From the NCBI GenBank assembly GCA_015069695.1, contig JADCRZ010000011.1, positions 89,410 through 153,409 of the forward strand: 64,000 nucleotides of DNA, written 5' to 3'. The stretch comes from Williamsia sp. (GTDB lineage Bacteria; Bacteroidota; Bacteroidia; Chitinophagales; Chitinophagaceae). Of this stretch, positions 10,017 to 19,118 are shown piece after piece. The notes under the pieces are model-generated. The model ran no database searches. It saw nothing but the letters and a program-made list of their open reading frames with translations, and had not been told where the DNA came from. The position numbers were made by a program, and so were the translations under genes. Each line of letters begins with the position of its first letter. The stretch's first letter is position 1.

Positions 10017-13000
10017 TTCGCTATTTGCGAGGTGTGCATTAAACTGGCTGTTGATTTTACCCGGAGCGTATTCTTCTTCCCAGTACAAGCCGGTTGCCTC
10101 GTTCTTACTGGTAACCTGTTTTGCATTGAGCGGAAAAGGACCCGCGATGCCCAGGTACCTGGTTACATCTTCGTCTTCACCAAAGCTTACTTTATACAAA
10201 TAGAACTTCTGCTTCTTTCCCTTGTACATGGCCGTTTTCTCGCTTACGAATACTACACTGGCAGGGTCATCATCATCTGATGCATAACTAAGCATATAGC
10301 TGGCTGCAAACTGTTTCTGGTTTAACTGAGCAGCCGGAAATAAGGAAGCCTTACCAGCACTTTTGAGGGTATCATAAATAAAGGTTCTGTACGCATCTGC
10401 TTTTGCCAGTTTGCTGATAACAGGAACGGGCAGGGGCTGTTTGTTGTTGATAAGCCAGTTGATGGTCTGGTAACTGATGGCAAGATTGTTGAGCCGGCTA
10501 TACTCCTGCAGCTTTGCATTGCCGGTGGGTGTGTTGAGGGCGCCAAACAAGTCGAGCACATTGGTGAGACTGTAGTCATAATCATCCGCTTCAACCCCTT
10601 TCTTTTGCGTGGCCGCCGCTGCTATCAGGTGATCCAGCTGGGGCAGCAGGTCATCTTTTGTAATCACATTGCTGTCGAGCAAACTGCTAAGCAGGTAAGA
10701 CCAGTCCAGGGCAGCAGTTGGTTCTTTTAAAAGCGCTGCTATTTTGGGAAAAAGTTTTTTGGCAAGCGGCAGGTGTTTGGTCAGGGTATTTGCAAAAATG
10801 CTGGGACTTCCGGCAGGCGCGCCGGCCGAATCAAACAACCTGGTGGCTGCCTGGGAGGCATACGGTTGTTCCATCATCACCAGCAGCTTGAGCAGGGAGT
10901 ATTGAAGTTTTTGTGCTTCCCCGTTCAGGGTGTGATAGTGCTGCAGCACAAAATCAACGGTGGAGGAATCTGCAACAGGAGCAATGGCTTCAACCAGGCG
11001 GTTGTTGGCCCCATAGCCATCGGTGGAAAAATCTTTGAGTGGTTTTAACAGCAAGGGCAGAAAGGCGGGCAGATCTTTTTTCTGCAGCTTGGCATCGTAC
11101 AGGTAAAACGAAGCCTCATGGAATGTTGCGCTGTCGGCTGAACCCAGATCATCGACCAGTTTGGCGGTCTTGTTGCTGAACAGGGTTGTAGCAGGAGCGG
11201 GAGCGGGGAAATGGAACCGGTCAAAGAACTGCCGCGTATCTCCGTTCTGAGCCAGCCAGCGGGGAGTATAGGTGAATACCTTGTAAAGGGTATCACCATG
11301 CAGGATAAACCGGAACTTCTTTATGATAGAGCTGTAAGCATGTTGTATCTCTACATCAGCAGCTTTGTCATTCGATAGCAGGGTTAGCTTGAAACCCGTG
11401 ATGCTGTCTCCCTCTGCCTTGTACCTGTCTGCCACGGATGAAAAAAAACTGCTGTCCTGCTGTGTAAAATAATAGGCCGAAAACTTCTCCCGTTCTATGT
11501 TATAAGAAGTGGCCGTTGCTTTGTCATGGAAAACAAATTCATCTTTGGGCTCATCAGTTGCAGCAGTCGTGTCAACCACGGCAGCAATGCTGGTGTCTGG
11601 TTCGTCTTCTTTTTCTTCCTGTACGAGTGCCGGAAGCCAGGAGCTAAATGACCCATCCGGCGCCGTGCGGATTTGCCAGTCGCCGCGGCCGTAATTGTTC
11701 AGTGAAAAAGAGTGAAAAAAACTATCTGCCAGGGCATTGGCAGGATTGGTCCCCTTTGACTGGGCGATGAGAAAATACGTCCGGTTTCCGCGTAGTACAG
11801 TAAGGGTATGGTAATAAACATTTTCCGCTTTCGCGGGGCCGTTTACCTGTACAGCCGGATAGCCCTGGTGGGTAAGTATCCGGGAAACCGTGTCGCCTTT
11901 CATGAGCGCAAGTACCTGTGCTTTCACCAGCCGCAGATAGCTGGTGTCTGTCGGAATGTAATTGCCTGCCTTGGTATTTCTGACTGTCAGGGCGTAAGAA
12001 TTTCCTGAACTGTAATCCGTTGCTGAAAATACTTTCATTGCGCCGCTGCCATCTTCCCCACCGGTTTGCTCTTGTACAGCAGGTTGATGCGGAAATAGCA
12101 CCGAAAAAGCCTGAGCCGTATCCCGGTAGCTGATATAGGGCCGGGTGATAGTAGCAGTGGGCGTCATGACAAAGCTGTCAAAAAAACGCTTGGTGTCTTT
12201 GTCGTTGATTTCTTCCTTTTTTGCCAGCACCATGGCCATGTAGGCATAGCCGTTTGCCAGGTAAACGTTCAGGTGGATCAGCTGGTCGTTGCCGGTTTTC
12301 ATCACTACATCACGGCCTTCCCAGTTTTGCCGGGTAATGGGTTTTTGAGATACCAACCCCCGGTTAACACCGCCGCTCATGCGGTTGATCATGCTGGAAA
12401 ATACAGAGTCTTTTTTTTCTTCGGAGGCGGTAGAGTTGATCACCGCTGTGTAATACACTTTGCCCGTATACATGTCGTAGTAAAATTCCATGTCCATGAT
12501 TTCCTTCATCATGTCCATCGGCTGCAGGGTGCCAGGTGTTTCCACATGGTACAGGTTCAGCTCATGTGTAAAAAGGTTCCATGGCTGGTCAACGGTTTTG
12601 TAGGTATAATTTTCAGGAGCTATCTTTTTAGAAGAAAAGACCGGGTCTACGGAAAAGCCTCTTTTCCGCAGCAAATCGATCACGCCGGTATCGCCGGGCA
12701 GGTGGGCCACGCCTACAGCAAAAAAGCTGCTTCTCCGGCGGGCCAGACTGTCCATGCGCAGGGCCATCTTTACGTTGCGCCGCATCAGCACGATGTCTTT
12801 GAATTTCTGGTTGGCCTGTCCGGATGTAAAGGATTCTATTGCATCGAGGTCTTGTTTAAGGTAAATCTGTTTCATCGTTTCCAATATGTTCAGACCTGTT
12901 TCCCGGGCAGAATCCTGCGTCAGGTAAGCCAGATCGATTTCATCGAACAGATCGTCGATGATGCTCAGCTGGTCTTCTACGTCTTCGATGCCGCCGACCA

Positions 13001-13499
13001 GCTTGCCTTGCTTTTTGGCGATGCTGTAGAGGTAGAGGTCCATAAAGCTTTGCATATCGCCTTTTTTGTAAGCCTCTGCTGTTTGGCGGTTTTTGGCTTC
13101 CCAGATATCGCGGGTCGTAATTTTATCTGCCGGCTTGCCCAGGGTTTTTGAGAGTTTGCCCGCCCATTTGTCGTACTCTTTCCGGTTCATCAGGGTTTTC
13201 AGCAGGCGCCCTTCATTCTCCTGCGACCATTTGCGCACGCTGGCATTGATCACGCTGTCTGCATCAACTTCAATGTTGAAACCTTCGGCCTGTTCGAAAT
13301 AATGATAGAGGGAATCGCTGAAATAGAACAGGCGCTTGTCGCGCAGGTGGATGGTTCCATATAGAAAGGAAGGCTTGCTCAGGCCATTGCCGCTGATGCG
13401 CCAGAGAAAAGTCTGCGGCGTTTTTTGTGCGTACATGCTCATGCACAGGGCTGCTAAACCGGCCAGCAATACCATTCTTCTGCAGTAAATACGTGCCAT
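9996..13499 (-). CDS. Large exported TraB/GumN-domain protein with three repeat modules and helical tail
   Basis: The protein has 1167 residues. A signal peptide (LLAGLAALCMSMYAQ) is followed by a TraB/GumN domain (about 28-290) with the hallmark GTIHL segment near the start and AVGVAHLPGDTGVIDLL near the end. This fold is related to Tiki-type metalloproteases. Typical family members are about 300 residues, so roughly 870 residues are extra. I see three degenerate modules of about 150-170 residues ending in FFDSFVM (about 440), FFHSFSL (about 596) and FFDRFHF (about 762), resembling PsbP/DUF-type beta modules. A C-terminal alpha-helical, HEAT-like region follows (about 770-1150). The start could also be the Met at residue 9. 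Its 5' end overlaps the degraded CHAT gene by about 46 nt. The substrate is unknown. Confidence 0.85.
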   Translation of the reverse strand: MARIYCRRMVLLAGLAALCMSMYAQKTPQTFLWRISGNGLSKPSFLYGTIHLRDKRLFYFSDSLYHYFEQAEGFNIEVDADSVINASVRKWSQENEGRLLKTLMNRKEYDKWAGKLSKTLGKPADKITTRDIWEAKNRQTAEAYKKGDMQSFMDLYLYSIAKKQGKLVGGIEDVEDQLSIIDDLFDEIDLAYLTQDSARETGLNILETMKQIYLKQDLDAIESFTSGQANQKFKDIVLMRRNVKMALRMDSLARRRSSFFAVGVAHLPGDTGVIDLLRKRGFSVDPVFSSKKIAPENYTYKTVDQPWNLFTHELNLYHVETPGTLQPMDMMKEIMDMEFYYDMYTGKVYYTAVINSTASEEKKDSVFSSMINRMSGGVNRGLVSQKPITRQNWEGRDVVMKTGNDQLIHLNVYLANGYAYMAMVLAKKEEINDKDTKRFFDSFVMTPTATITRPYISYRDTAQAFSVLFPHQPAVQEQTGGEDGSGAMKVFSATDYSSGNSYALTVRNTKAGNYIPTDTSYLRLVKAQVLALMKGDTVSRILTHQGYPAVQVNGPAKAENVYYHTLTVLRGNRTYFLIAQSKGTNPANALADSFFHSFSLNNYGRGDWQIRTAPDGSFSSWLPALVQEEKEDEPDTSIAAVVDTTAATDEPKDEFVFHDKATATSYNIEREKFSAYYFTQQDSSFFSSVADRYKAEGDSITGFKLTLLSNDKAADVEIQHAYSSIIKKFRFILHGDTLYKVFTYTPRWLAQNGDTRQFFDRFHFPAPAPATTLFSNKTAKLVDDLGSADSATFHEASFYLYDAKLQKKDLPAFLPLLLKPLKDFSTDGYGANNRLVEAIAPVADSSTVDFVLQHYHTLNGEAQKLQYSLLKLLVMMEQPYASQAATRLFDSAGAPAGSPSIFANTLTKHLPLAKKLFPKIAALLKEPTAALDWSYLLSSLLDSNVITKDDLLPQLDHLIAAAATQKKGVEADDYDYSLTNVLDLFGALNTPTGNAKLQEYSRLNNLAISYQTINWLINNKQPLPVPVISKLAKADAYRTFIYDTLKSAGKASLFPAAQLNQKQFAASYMLSYASDDDDPASVVFVSEKTAMYKGKKQKFYLYKVSFGEDEDVTRYLGIAGPFPLNAKQVTSKNEATGLYWEEEYAPGKINSQFNAHLANSEREEDEQ

Positions 13500-15084
13500 A
13501 GGTAAGGTTCGAAATTAAATATTCTACGGGTAACGTACCGGAAGGTGGCAGAAGTATGGTAAGCGGGATTATTTTGTGGCGGCAGGATGGCCGCATTCAG
13601 TTCTATATACCGTCCATCTTTCGAGTTTTTCTTTATGAGCTGAGTGATGATTTGTTTCGCTTTGTTGTGGTAAGCAGATCTTTTTTCTACGTATTCGCTT
13701 TCCCGCGATTGATAGTAGTAGTAAAGGCAAAAGGCGTATAGGTCGGCTTCTCCGGCGGTTTGGAGAAAGTAGTTGAAGCGGTCGCTGAGGTCAAGAAAAC
13801 TGTCTAATTGGTAAGTTTTTATTGTTTCAAACGACAAGTTTTTTATTGCGGGGTTAAGCGCACGTATTTCATTGTTCAGCTTAGCCGGGTCCAAATAGAA
13901 TAAGTCAAAATCAAGAATATTTTTATTGAATCCGGATTTCGAAATGGATATGATTAAAGCTTTATTGTCGCTCGATAGCAGCACCTTGTTATAGCTGTTG
14001 TCGTAGTGACAAAAGGCAGGTAATCGAACGTAGCTCTTTGCTGTGCAGTAAGGTAAAAACAGTTGCTGATCCTCTTTTTCAACCGGAGCGGTAAAACCAG
14101 ATCATTTTCCCGGAGCTGGGCAATCATGATAAAACCGATAAATTCCATCACAATATGACAGGCCCTGCCGATCTGCTCCAGCCGGCGCAAACTCATCTTG
14201 TCAAAGCCATCGCTGCCTTCTATAGAAGTAAATAATTTCTGCAGGTGAGCCGAAACAGGAAACGGGAGGTATTTGATGATCGCTTTTTGTTTGTCGTTCA
14301 AGGTAACGATTTCACTACCCGAAGCTTCCTCACTCTTCATGTCGCGGACCTTTTTGTTGCCGGCCCGGTCCAGGGCTTCAAAGATGATCTGTGTTAGCTG
14401 TTCATTGGGCTCGAAACTGGGAGGTGTTTCAACGGACAGCACGGGCAAAGGATTTATGTTGACATGATCAGGGTGTTTGCAAAACAATTCCCAGAGTGGT
14501 GTAAGACTATCCTGCTTTTCTAAAAACACCAATCCCCTTGCCGGCTTTTCAGTTATCTTCAGGTCTTTGTTCGTCATTGTCTGCGCGGGCCCCAGCGCGT
14601 CATCAAATGCTTGTTTGATCGTCATTTTGCGCTGGCAGATGTTGCGGTAGAACCGGATGGAAAATTCAGTCGCGCTCTTGTCCTCTACCGATGCGTTGGT
14701 TGCGATAACAGCAGGTACACCGATCTCCAAGAGCCGCCTGACCTGCCCGGCTGTTGAGCACCCGTTCAATACCACCAGCTTCAGCGTTCCTCTTTTTACG
14801 CTTTCATGCGATTAATATGCGATCCCGTCGGAATTGGCAGCCACTTCATTGAATAAGAGGGAATCCCTCCCTGCATGTCCGCTGAAATGAAACAGGGCCA
14901 CATGGCCTGTGTAAATATCCAGCGCTTCGTTGATTCTTTCAAGGGTTGCATAAGGTTCCCTGTGTATGTAGAACAAGCCCCTGTTCGCTTCCAACAGGCT
15001 TCGTTGTACACTGTCGTCTCCCTGGTTCAAGGTGTCAAGCGGACGTTCAAGACTGTTCGCGTAGGAAAGAAAAATGACCTTCAT
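13454..15084 (-). pseudogene. CHAT-domain protease gene, split by an in-frame stop and a frameshift
   Basis: Three ORF fragments (14812-15084, 13954-14775 and 13454-13984) assemble into one protein of about 543 residues. The N-terminus MKVIFLSYAN and the motifs HFSGHAG (His70) and LNGCST (Cys109) are those of CHAT caspase-like peptidases. The C-terminal region (about 220-540) contains no domain I can name. A TAA at 14812-14814 interrupts the frame between the two catalytic residues. Downstream the same frame continues as SHESVKRGTLKL into the Cys motif. A second lesion lies at the T run (14011-14014, minus strand): inserting one base restores FCHYDNSYNKVLLSSDNK. Two independent lesions suggest a genuine pseudogene, though sequencing error in the homopolymer could explain the second. 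CHAT proteins of this type usually act in signalling or cell-death-like defence. Confidence 0.8.
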
Positions 15085-15166
15085 GATCCTAATTTAAGAA
15101 GGAAAATCAGCATGGTGTACACTTCATGCTAAACTTTCTGAAGCAGAACCAGGATGTTGTGAGCTC

Positions 15167-16135
15167 TTATACCTGAAACTTCTCCGGCCTTTGCCGCAAA
15201 GCCCACTCAAAAAGGCTGTAGTATAAAATACCTGCAGGCCACCACCCGGGCTGGAAGTGAGCAACAACAGCGATGTGCAGCAGTACAAATGACCTGACGG
15301 TGGCGAGGATAGGAACCAGGGCACCCTGTTCATTTTTTGTTTTAGTGGTGTGTGCAATGAATTGTCCGTACACAGCAATGATAGACGCGGCTATGCCAAA
15401 AGAGATTTCATGCCAGTCTTTTCCCGGCTGCCACCAATAACAGGCAAGGGTAACCGCTACCAACAAATCTCCTCCCTGTACCGTTCTTCTCCAGCCAAAT
15501 ACAACAGGAAAAGTTTTGTACCCGGTGGCCCGGTCAGCTTCAATGTCTTTTAAATAACCGATCAAAACAAAGTTGGCGTAGGAGAGCAGGGTCACCAACA
15601 GGTAAGGGATTAAATGGATGGGAAACTGGTGAATTTTGGGTGAAAGCTGGACAAAATAACCCATCAGCGGCAGAAGGGCTACGATCCATGCATTGTAAAA
15701 GGGGCCGCCGAGCGGGATATTCTTTTTGACGTATGAATAAGTGGCCAAACCAACCACGGCACCCAGGCTCAGTCCCAAGCAAACCGGATTGAACCAGTAA
15801 AACAGGCACCCGGATAACAGCAATCCACTCAGGCTAACAATCAGTACATTCCTGATAGATACAATGCCCCTGGAAAGTGGCCGGTAAGGAGCGGAGAGTT
15901 TGTCGGTGTCTGTCTGGAAACAATCGGTCAGGGCCTGGCCAAAGCCATAGCCCAAAAAAAATATGCCGAGTGCTACAATTGTTTTGAATGGATGTGGGGA
16001 GGGATCATAGCTCATGGATACACCCGCTGCTCCTGCGATGCCGGAAACAAAAAGAAGATAAGGCCGCATCTGCACAAAATAAGCCCTCCAGAAGCGGGGA
16101 ACGTAAAGGGGATAGATGTGGGGGCTTTGATTCAT
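15167..16135 (-). CDS. UbiA-family membrane prenyltransferase/transferase
   Basis: A 322-residue polytopic membrane protein with about eight or nine hydrophobic helices. The first acidic motif is TDCFQTDTDKL (Asp71, Asp76, Asp78), followed by SAPYRPLSRG. The second is KDIEADRATGYKTFP. Together they mark the UbiA superfamily, whose members transfer prenyl or phospho-sugar groups to aromatic or lipid acceptors using Mg2+. It is the last gene of a six-gene minus-strand operon, starting 1 nt after the lipid kinase stops. The first motif differs from the usual NDxxDxxxD spacing, so the natural donor is uncertain. Given its neighbours, a lipid acceptor is more likely than a quinone precursor, but that is inference. 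Confidence 0.85.
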   Translation of the reverse strand: MNQSPHIYPLYVPRFWRAYFVQMRPYLLFVSGIAGAAGVSMSYDPSPHPFKTIVALGIFFLGYGFGQALTDCFQTDTDKLSAPYRPLSRGIVSIRNVLIVSLSGLLLSGCLFYWFNPVCLGLSLGAVVGLATYSYVKKNIPLGGPFYNAWIVALLPLMGYFVQLSPKIHQFPIHLIPYLLVTLLSYANFVLIGYLKDIEADRATGYKTFPVVFGWRRTVQGGDLLVAVTLACYWWQPGKDWHEISFGIAASIIAVYGQFIAHTTKTKNEQGALVPILATVRSFVLLHIAVVAHFQPGWWPAGILYYSLFEWALRQRPEKFQV

Positions 16136-16136
16136 G

Positions 16137-17081
16137 TTATTGTCCCAGTAAGGTAAGGGCTTTGGGCATTACGGTGATGGACACGTGCTTAGCCATGACT
16201 GTCTCTCCATCACATTCAAATACCACCGGTTCATCAGATGAAAGACTAAATGATTTTGTAAAAACAGAAAGGCGTGCAGGGCTCTCATCAAACCTTCCTT
16301 TCTCCAGCCCGTAAAGGGTTTGCAGCAATTCAAAGCGGTTCATGGCTGTGCAGATATTCAGTCCCAGCTGTCCGTCGTCGGGCAGGATAGGTTGGGTGTA
16401 ATGCAGGGTGCCGGATATAAAGGGGCTTTTGATCAGGTTGATATTGGAAAGCTGCACCTGCCTTTCTTCCTCATTGAACCGGATAAAAACCGGTTTATTC
16501 GTGAACCGCAGAATGGTTGAAAGAGCGGTGTGGGAAATGGCCAGGCCGGTGGCGTGCTTCTTCAGCCATCGCAACAAGGGGCCCGGGTGATTAAAGCGCC
16601 AGTTTCCTTCTGCCGTTGCACCAAAGCTGGCATTGACGATAAAATAGGTTTCCTGCAGCCCATTGTCTGCATCGCCGTAAACAGCCCTTCCGGTATCCTG
16701 TTGCTGATAAGGCCTGGACAGATCGATCCGCACCGGAATGCCTTGAATAAAATGCTGAAACGGTTTTAAAAAATCATTGCTCGAACCCAGTCCGACCGCG
16801 CCGATGGGGATAGCCTTACTTTTTTCATCTTTCGCTTTCAGCAAGGCATTGACCAGAGTATGCAAACTGCCATCACCACCGGCAGAGATGATGCAGCTGG
16901 GGCGTGCATCCTGCAACAAGGGCAGAAGCGTTTCACCCAGCAGACTGCCTTTTTCTGATACCAGCTCGGTAACCGGTACACCCAGTTTTTGCTTCACCTT
17001 GTCTTTTATCAAAAGCCAGCGCTTCCAACCCCTGCCCCCATGGCAGGCAGGGTTTACAACAACAATGGCATGTTCGATCAT
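16137..17081 (-). CDS. Diacylglycerol/ceramide-kinase-family lipid kinase
   Basis: I place the start at the ATG beginning MIEHAIVVVNPACHGGRGW (314 residues). The track's longer version adds 16 residues that overlap the preceding gene and lie outside the conserved NPxxGxG-type start. The DAGK catalytic core is clear: VVVNPACHGGRG, SAGGDGSLHTLVNALL and GLGSSNDF. The C-terminal lobe contains ILPDDGQLGLNI and ends with FECDGETVMAKHVSITVMP. This family uses ATP to phosphorylate diacylglycerol, sphingoid bases or ceramide, or is an orphan lipid kinase. It lies between the GNAT and UbiA genes, 28 nt and 1 nt away, so it is cotranscribed. The substrate is probably the lipid made by this operon (inference). 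Confidence 0.88.
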   Translation of the reverse strand: MIEHAIVVVNPACHGGRGWKRWLLIKDKVKQKLGVPVTELVSEKGSLLGETLLPLLQDARPSCIISAGGDGSLHTLVNALLKAKDEKSKAIPIGAVGLGSSNDFLKPFQHFIQGIPVRIDLSRPYQQQDTGRAVYGDADNGLQETYFIVNASFGATAEGNWRFNHPGPLLRWLKKHATGLAISHTALSTILRFTNKPVFIRFNEEERQVQLSNINLIKSPFISGTLHYTQPILPDDGQLGLNICTAMNRFELLQTLYGLEKGRFDESPARLSVFTKSFSLSSDEPVVFECDGETVMAKHVSITVMPKALTLLGQ

Positions 17082-17109
17082 ACAAATAGTTTGTTTGGTT
17101 GGGATAAGC

Positions 17110-18045
17110 TCAGAGACAGCGCACGTCAATAGTCACCTTGTCTTTTTTATTCAGCGGAAAATCTGCAAGTACATAGTATCCATAGGTGTTGATAGATTGT
17201 TTTTCCAGCGCCCGGTAAATCACATCTCCTTTGCGGCAACCGACCAGCAGGTAGTTGATAGCCTGGTGTTCCAGTTCCTCCAGCACATCATTGATTCCTT
17301 TTATGTTTTGCGCATCGTGGTTGTATAAACAGGCAAATCTAAGTGTATCTCCTTCCTGCGGAGCATGGGCATACCTGGCCGGTTGCAGCAATTGACCGAT
17401 GCGCAATCCCCATTTGAGTACCGGGTGAATATGCGTGATCGCAAGCCTGTACATTTTATAGGTATAGAAGTACCCGAGTCCGTTCGGCAAAACAGTGTAG
17501 TAAGAAGGGTCTACAGTTTCTTCCTGAAAAAGCGTGATAGAGAAGAGGAATGGATGCTCATTTGCCTGCCTCTGTTGCGGCACCCTTGCTTTTGTGGGCA
17601 GGGTTAGATAAACAAACTCATACAACCATATTTTGTGTACGGCACTTACCAGGCGGATAACAGGGTGGTTGGATAATTTCAGGGTAATAAAATTCCGGGT
17701 CAGTCCGTGCTCTTTGAAAAAGGTCTGGTAAAAATGTTTTGCCATCAGTTTGCCGACACCCTTCTTTCTGTACAGGGGATGGACCTTCACGTCATAACAA
17801 ACACCCGATGGAAAGCGATCCCCATTCACAATCATTTCAGTTTTTGCGCCAATGGCTGTACCGATTGCCTTTTCATTCTCATCCACGGCCAAACAGGTAT
17901 GATAGGTTTTATAGACAGTTGTGCGGGAAAGAAAATGGTCTTTCAGGATCTCCAGCTTTATGCTACGGCCCTGTACGATGGCCAGCTCCAAAGCACGGAG
18001 GCTGGCATCGTATTTTGGGTCATAAGAAACCAGGCGTACGTTCAT
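17110..18045 (-). CDS. GNAT-family N-acyltransferase with C-terminal extension
   Basis: A 311-residue cytosolic protein. Residues about 1-150 are a GNAT fold: an N-terminal MNVRLVSYDPKYDASL strand, CLAVDENEKAIGTAIGAKT, and the acyl-CoA pyrophosphate loop in VCYDVKVHPLYRKKGVGKLMAKHFYQ (R/KxxGxG). The remaining 160 residues are not a domain I can name. Its ATG overlaps the stop of the BtaA-like gene as ATGA, showing translational coupling. GNAT-fold enzymes in lipid operons can N-acylate amino lipids; the bacterial ceramide synthase of Caulobacter is one established example. Here that role is only suggested by context. Confidence 0.82.
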   Translation of the reverse strand: MNVRLVSYDPKYDASLRALELAIVQGRSIKLEILKDHFLSRTTVYKTYHTCLAVDENEKAIGTAIGAKTEMIVNGDRFPSGVCYDVKVHPLYRKKGVGKLMAKHFYQTFFKEHGLTRNFITLKLSNHPVIRLVSAVHKIWLYEFVYLTLPTKARVPQQRQANEHPFLFSITLFQEETVDPSYYTVLPNGLGYFYTYKMYRLAITHIHPVLKWGLRIGQLLQPARYAHAPQEGDTLRFACLYNHDAQNIKGINDVLEELEHQAINYLLVGCRKGDVIYRALEKQSINTYGYYVLADFPLNKKDKVTIDVRCL

Positions 18046-19118
18046 AAGTGCTGTTTGTTTGTTGTTGCTGCAATAGAAAATACCTGGTACATCCGCGTCG
18101 ATTCAGCGGCAGTACGGTCCTGTAGGCAAGGAAACTTTTTAGCCAGCATGATCCTCGAATTTCCATCCAGCCGGTTGCGAAGAAACGTTCTCCATACTAT
18201 TGTGCTTCCCGGCCCAACTGTATGGTCAAGCAGCTTTTCCAGGTAATGCCTGTCCTCAAAGCTCAGGATGTCTGAGAAGGAATAAAAGACAGATCGGGCA
18301 GAAGCTGGCAAGCCCATTTGGGTGAAAGCCAGCAGATCAATGTGATGAAAACAAATCTCGAAGTTCTTTGTGATTAACCGCTGCCTGATCTTCTGCAAAA
18401 CTTCTTTTTGCAGGGAAGGCGGCAGGTGTACAGGATGCATCTCGCGCAAGTGCCCTTTAAAGATCAGGTGGGCCATAAAGCAGGCGGGTGCTTCACCGCG
18501 GCGGATAACCTCATCCAATGCAACAGGGATAAGTCCTGTTTGGGCCCCTGTTCCCGTAAAAGCAGGATCCTGGTTGCCGCCTGCTTTATAAACCAAAGGG
18601 TAGCAGAACAGGTGCTTAAGCAGCTTCCATCTCCGGTGCGGAAACTTGCCGGACAGTGCACCAGCCCCTGAAAAGATCAGCTCAAAATTCTTCCCGAGAA
18701 AAAAACGGACAAGCGGCCGCACTCTTTGCAGGAACCGTTCGAAATGCCCGCTGTTTAAAATTCCTTTTTCGATGCGCCTGGCCTTTTCTTGCCAGTAAAG
18801 CAAACAGCCACGATCGAGGTTTGCTTTTATCCTGTCAAATTGTTTTTTTCTCCATCCTGCTGGCGCCGGGTAGTGCCCGCAAAACTGCCAGTACTCCTCT
18901 ACCTCCATGTTTTCCAGGGCGGCCAGTTTAAGCTGCAGCAAGTAGAGCGCTTCTCTGTTCAGATCCACCGCGTGAAATATCCGGCAGCCTTCCACATCCA
19001 TCAGGGCCAGCATGCGTTCACCGCTGCCGGCTACGGCTACCACCGTGTTGCAGCCGGATCGCCGGAGCAAATCCCGTTCGATCCGGTTGTCTTCATTGAC
19101 GTGTGAATAGTAGATCAT
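18042..19118 (-). CDS. BtaA-like (DUF3419) S-adenosylmethionine 3-amino-3-carboxypropyl transferase
   Basis: The real start is the ATG at 19118 (MIYYSHVNEDNRIERDLL), giving 358 residues; the track's extra 102 residues are a shadow of the upstream gene. The SAM-binding region reads VAVAGSGERMLALM, followed by FHAVDLNREALYLLQLKLAAL. The C-terminal half contains CFHHIDLLAFTQMGLP, FSDILSFEDRHYLEKLL and the WRTFLRNR segment. These match DUF3419, the family of BtaA, which transfers the aminocarboxypropyl group of SAM to the hydroxyl of diacylglycerol in betaine-lipid synthesis. Both ends overlap neighbours by 4 nt (ATGA). No BtaB-like N-methyltransferase is nearby, so a betaine lipid is not obviously the end product. 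Confidence 0.83.
   Translation of the reverse strand: MIYYSHVNEDNRIERDLLRRSGCNTVVAVAGSGERMLALMDVEGCRIFHAVDLNREALYLLQLKLAALENMEVEEYWQFCGHYPAPAGWRKKQFDRIKANLDRGCLLYWQEKARRIEKGILNSGHFERFLQRVRPLVRFFLGKNFELIFSGAGALSGKFPHRRWKLLKHLFCYPLVYKAGGNQDPAFTGTGAQTGLIPVALDEVIRRGEAPACFMAHLIFKGHLREMHPVHLPPSLQKEVLQKIRQRLITKNFEICFHHIDLLAFTQMGLPASARSVFYSFSDILSFEDRHYLEKLLDHTVGPGSTIVWRTFLRNRLDGNSRIMLAKKFPCLQDRTAAESTRMYQVFSIAATTNKQHL

Noticed and set aside
12273-13151. 292-residue plus-strand ORF
   Set aside because: Antisense to the TraB/GumN coding frame, with low-complexity Phe/Val/His-rich composition typical of shadow frames.
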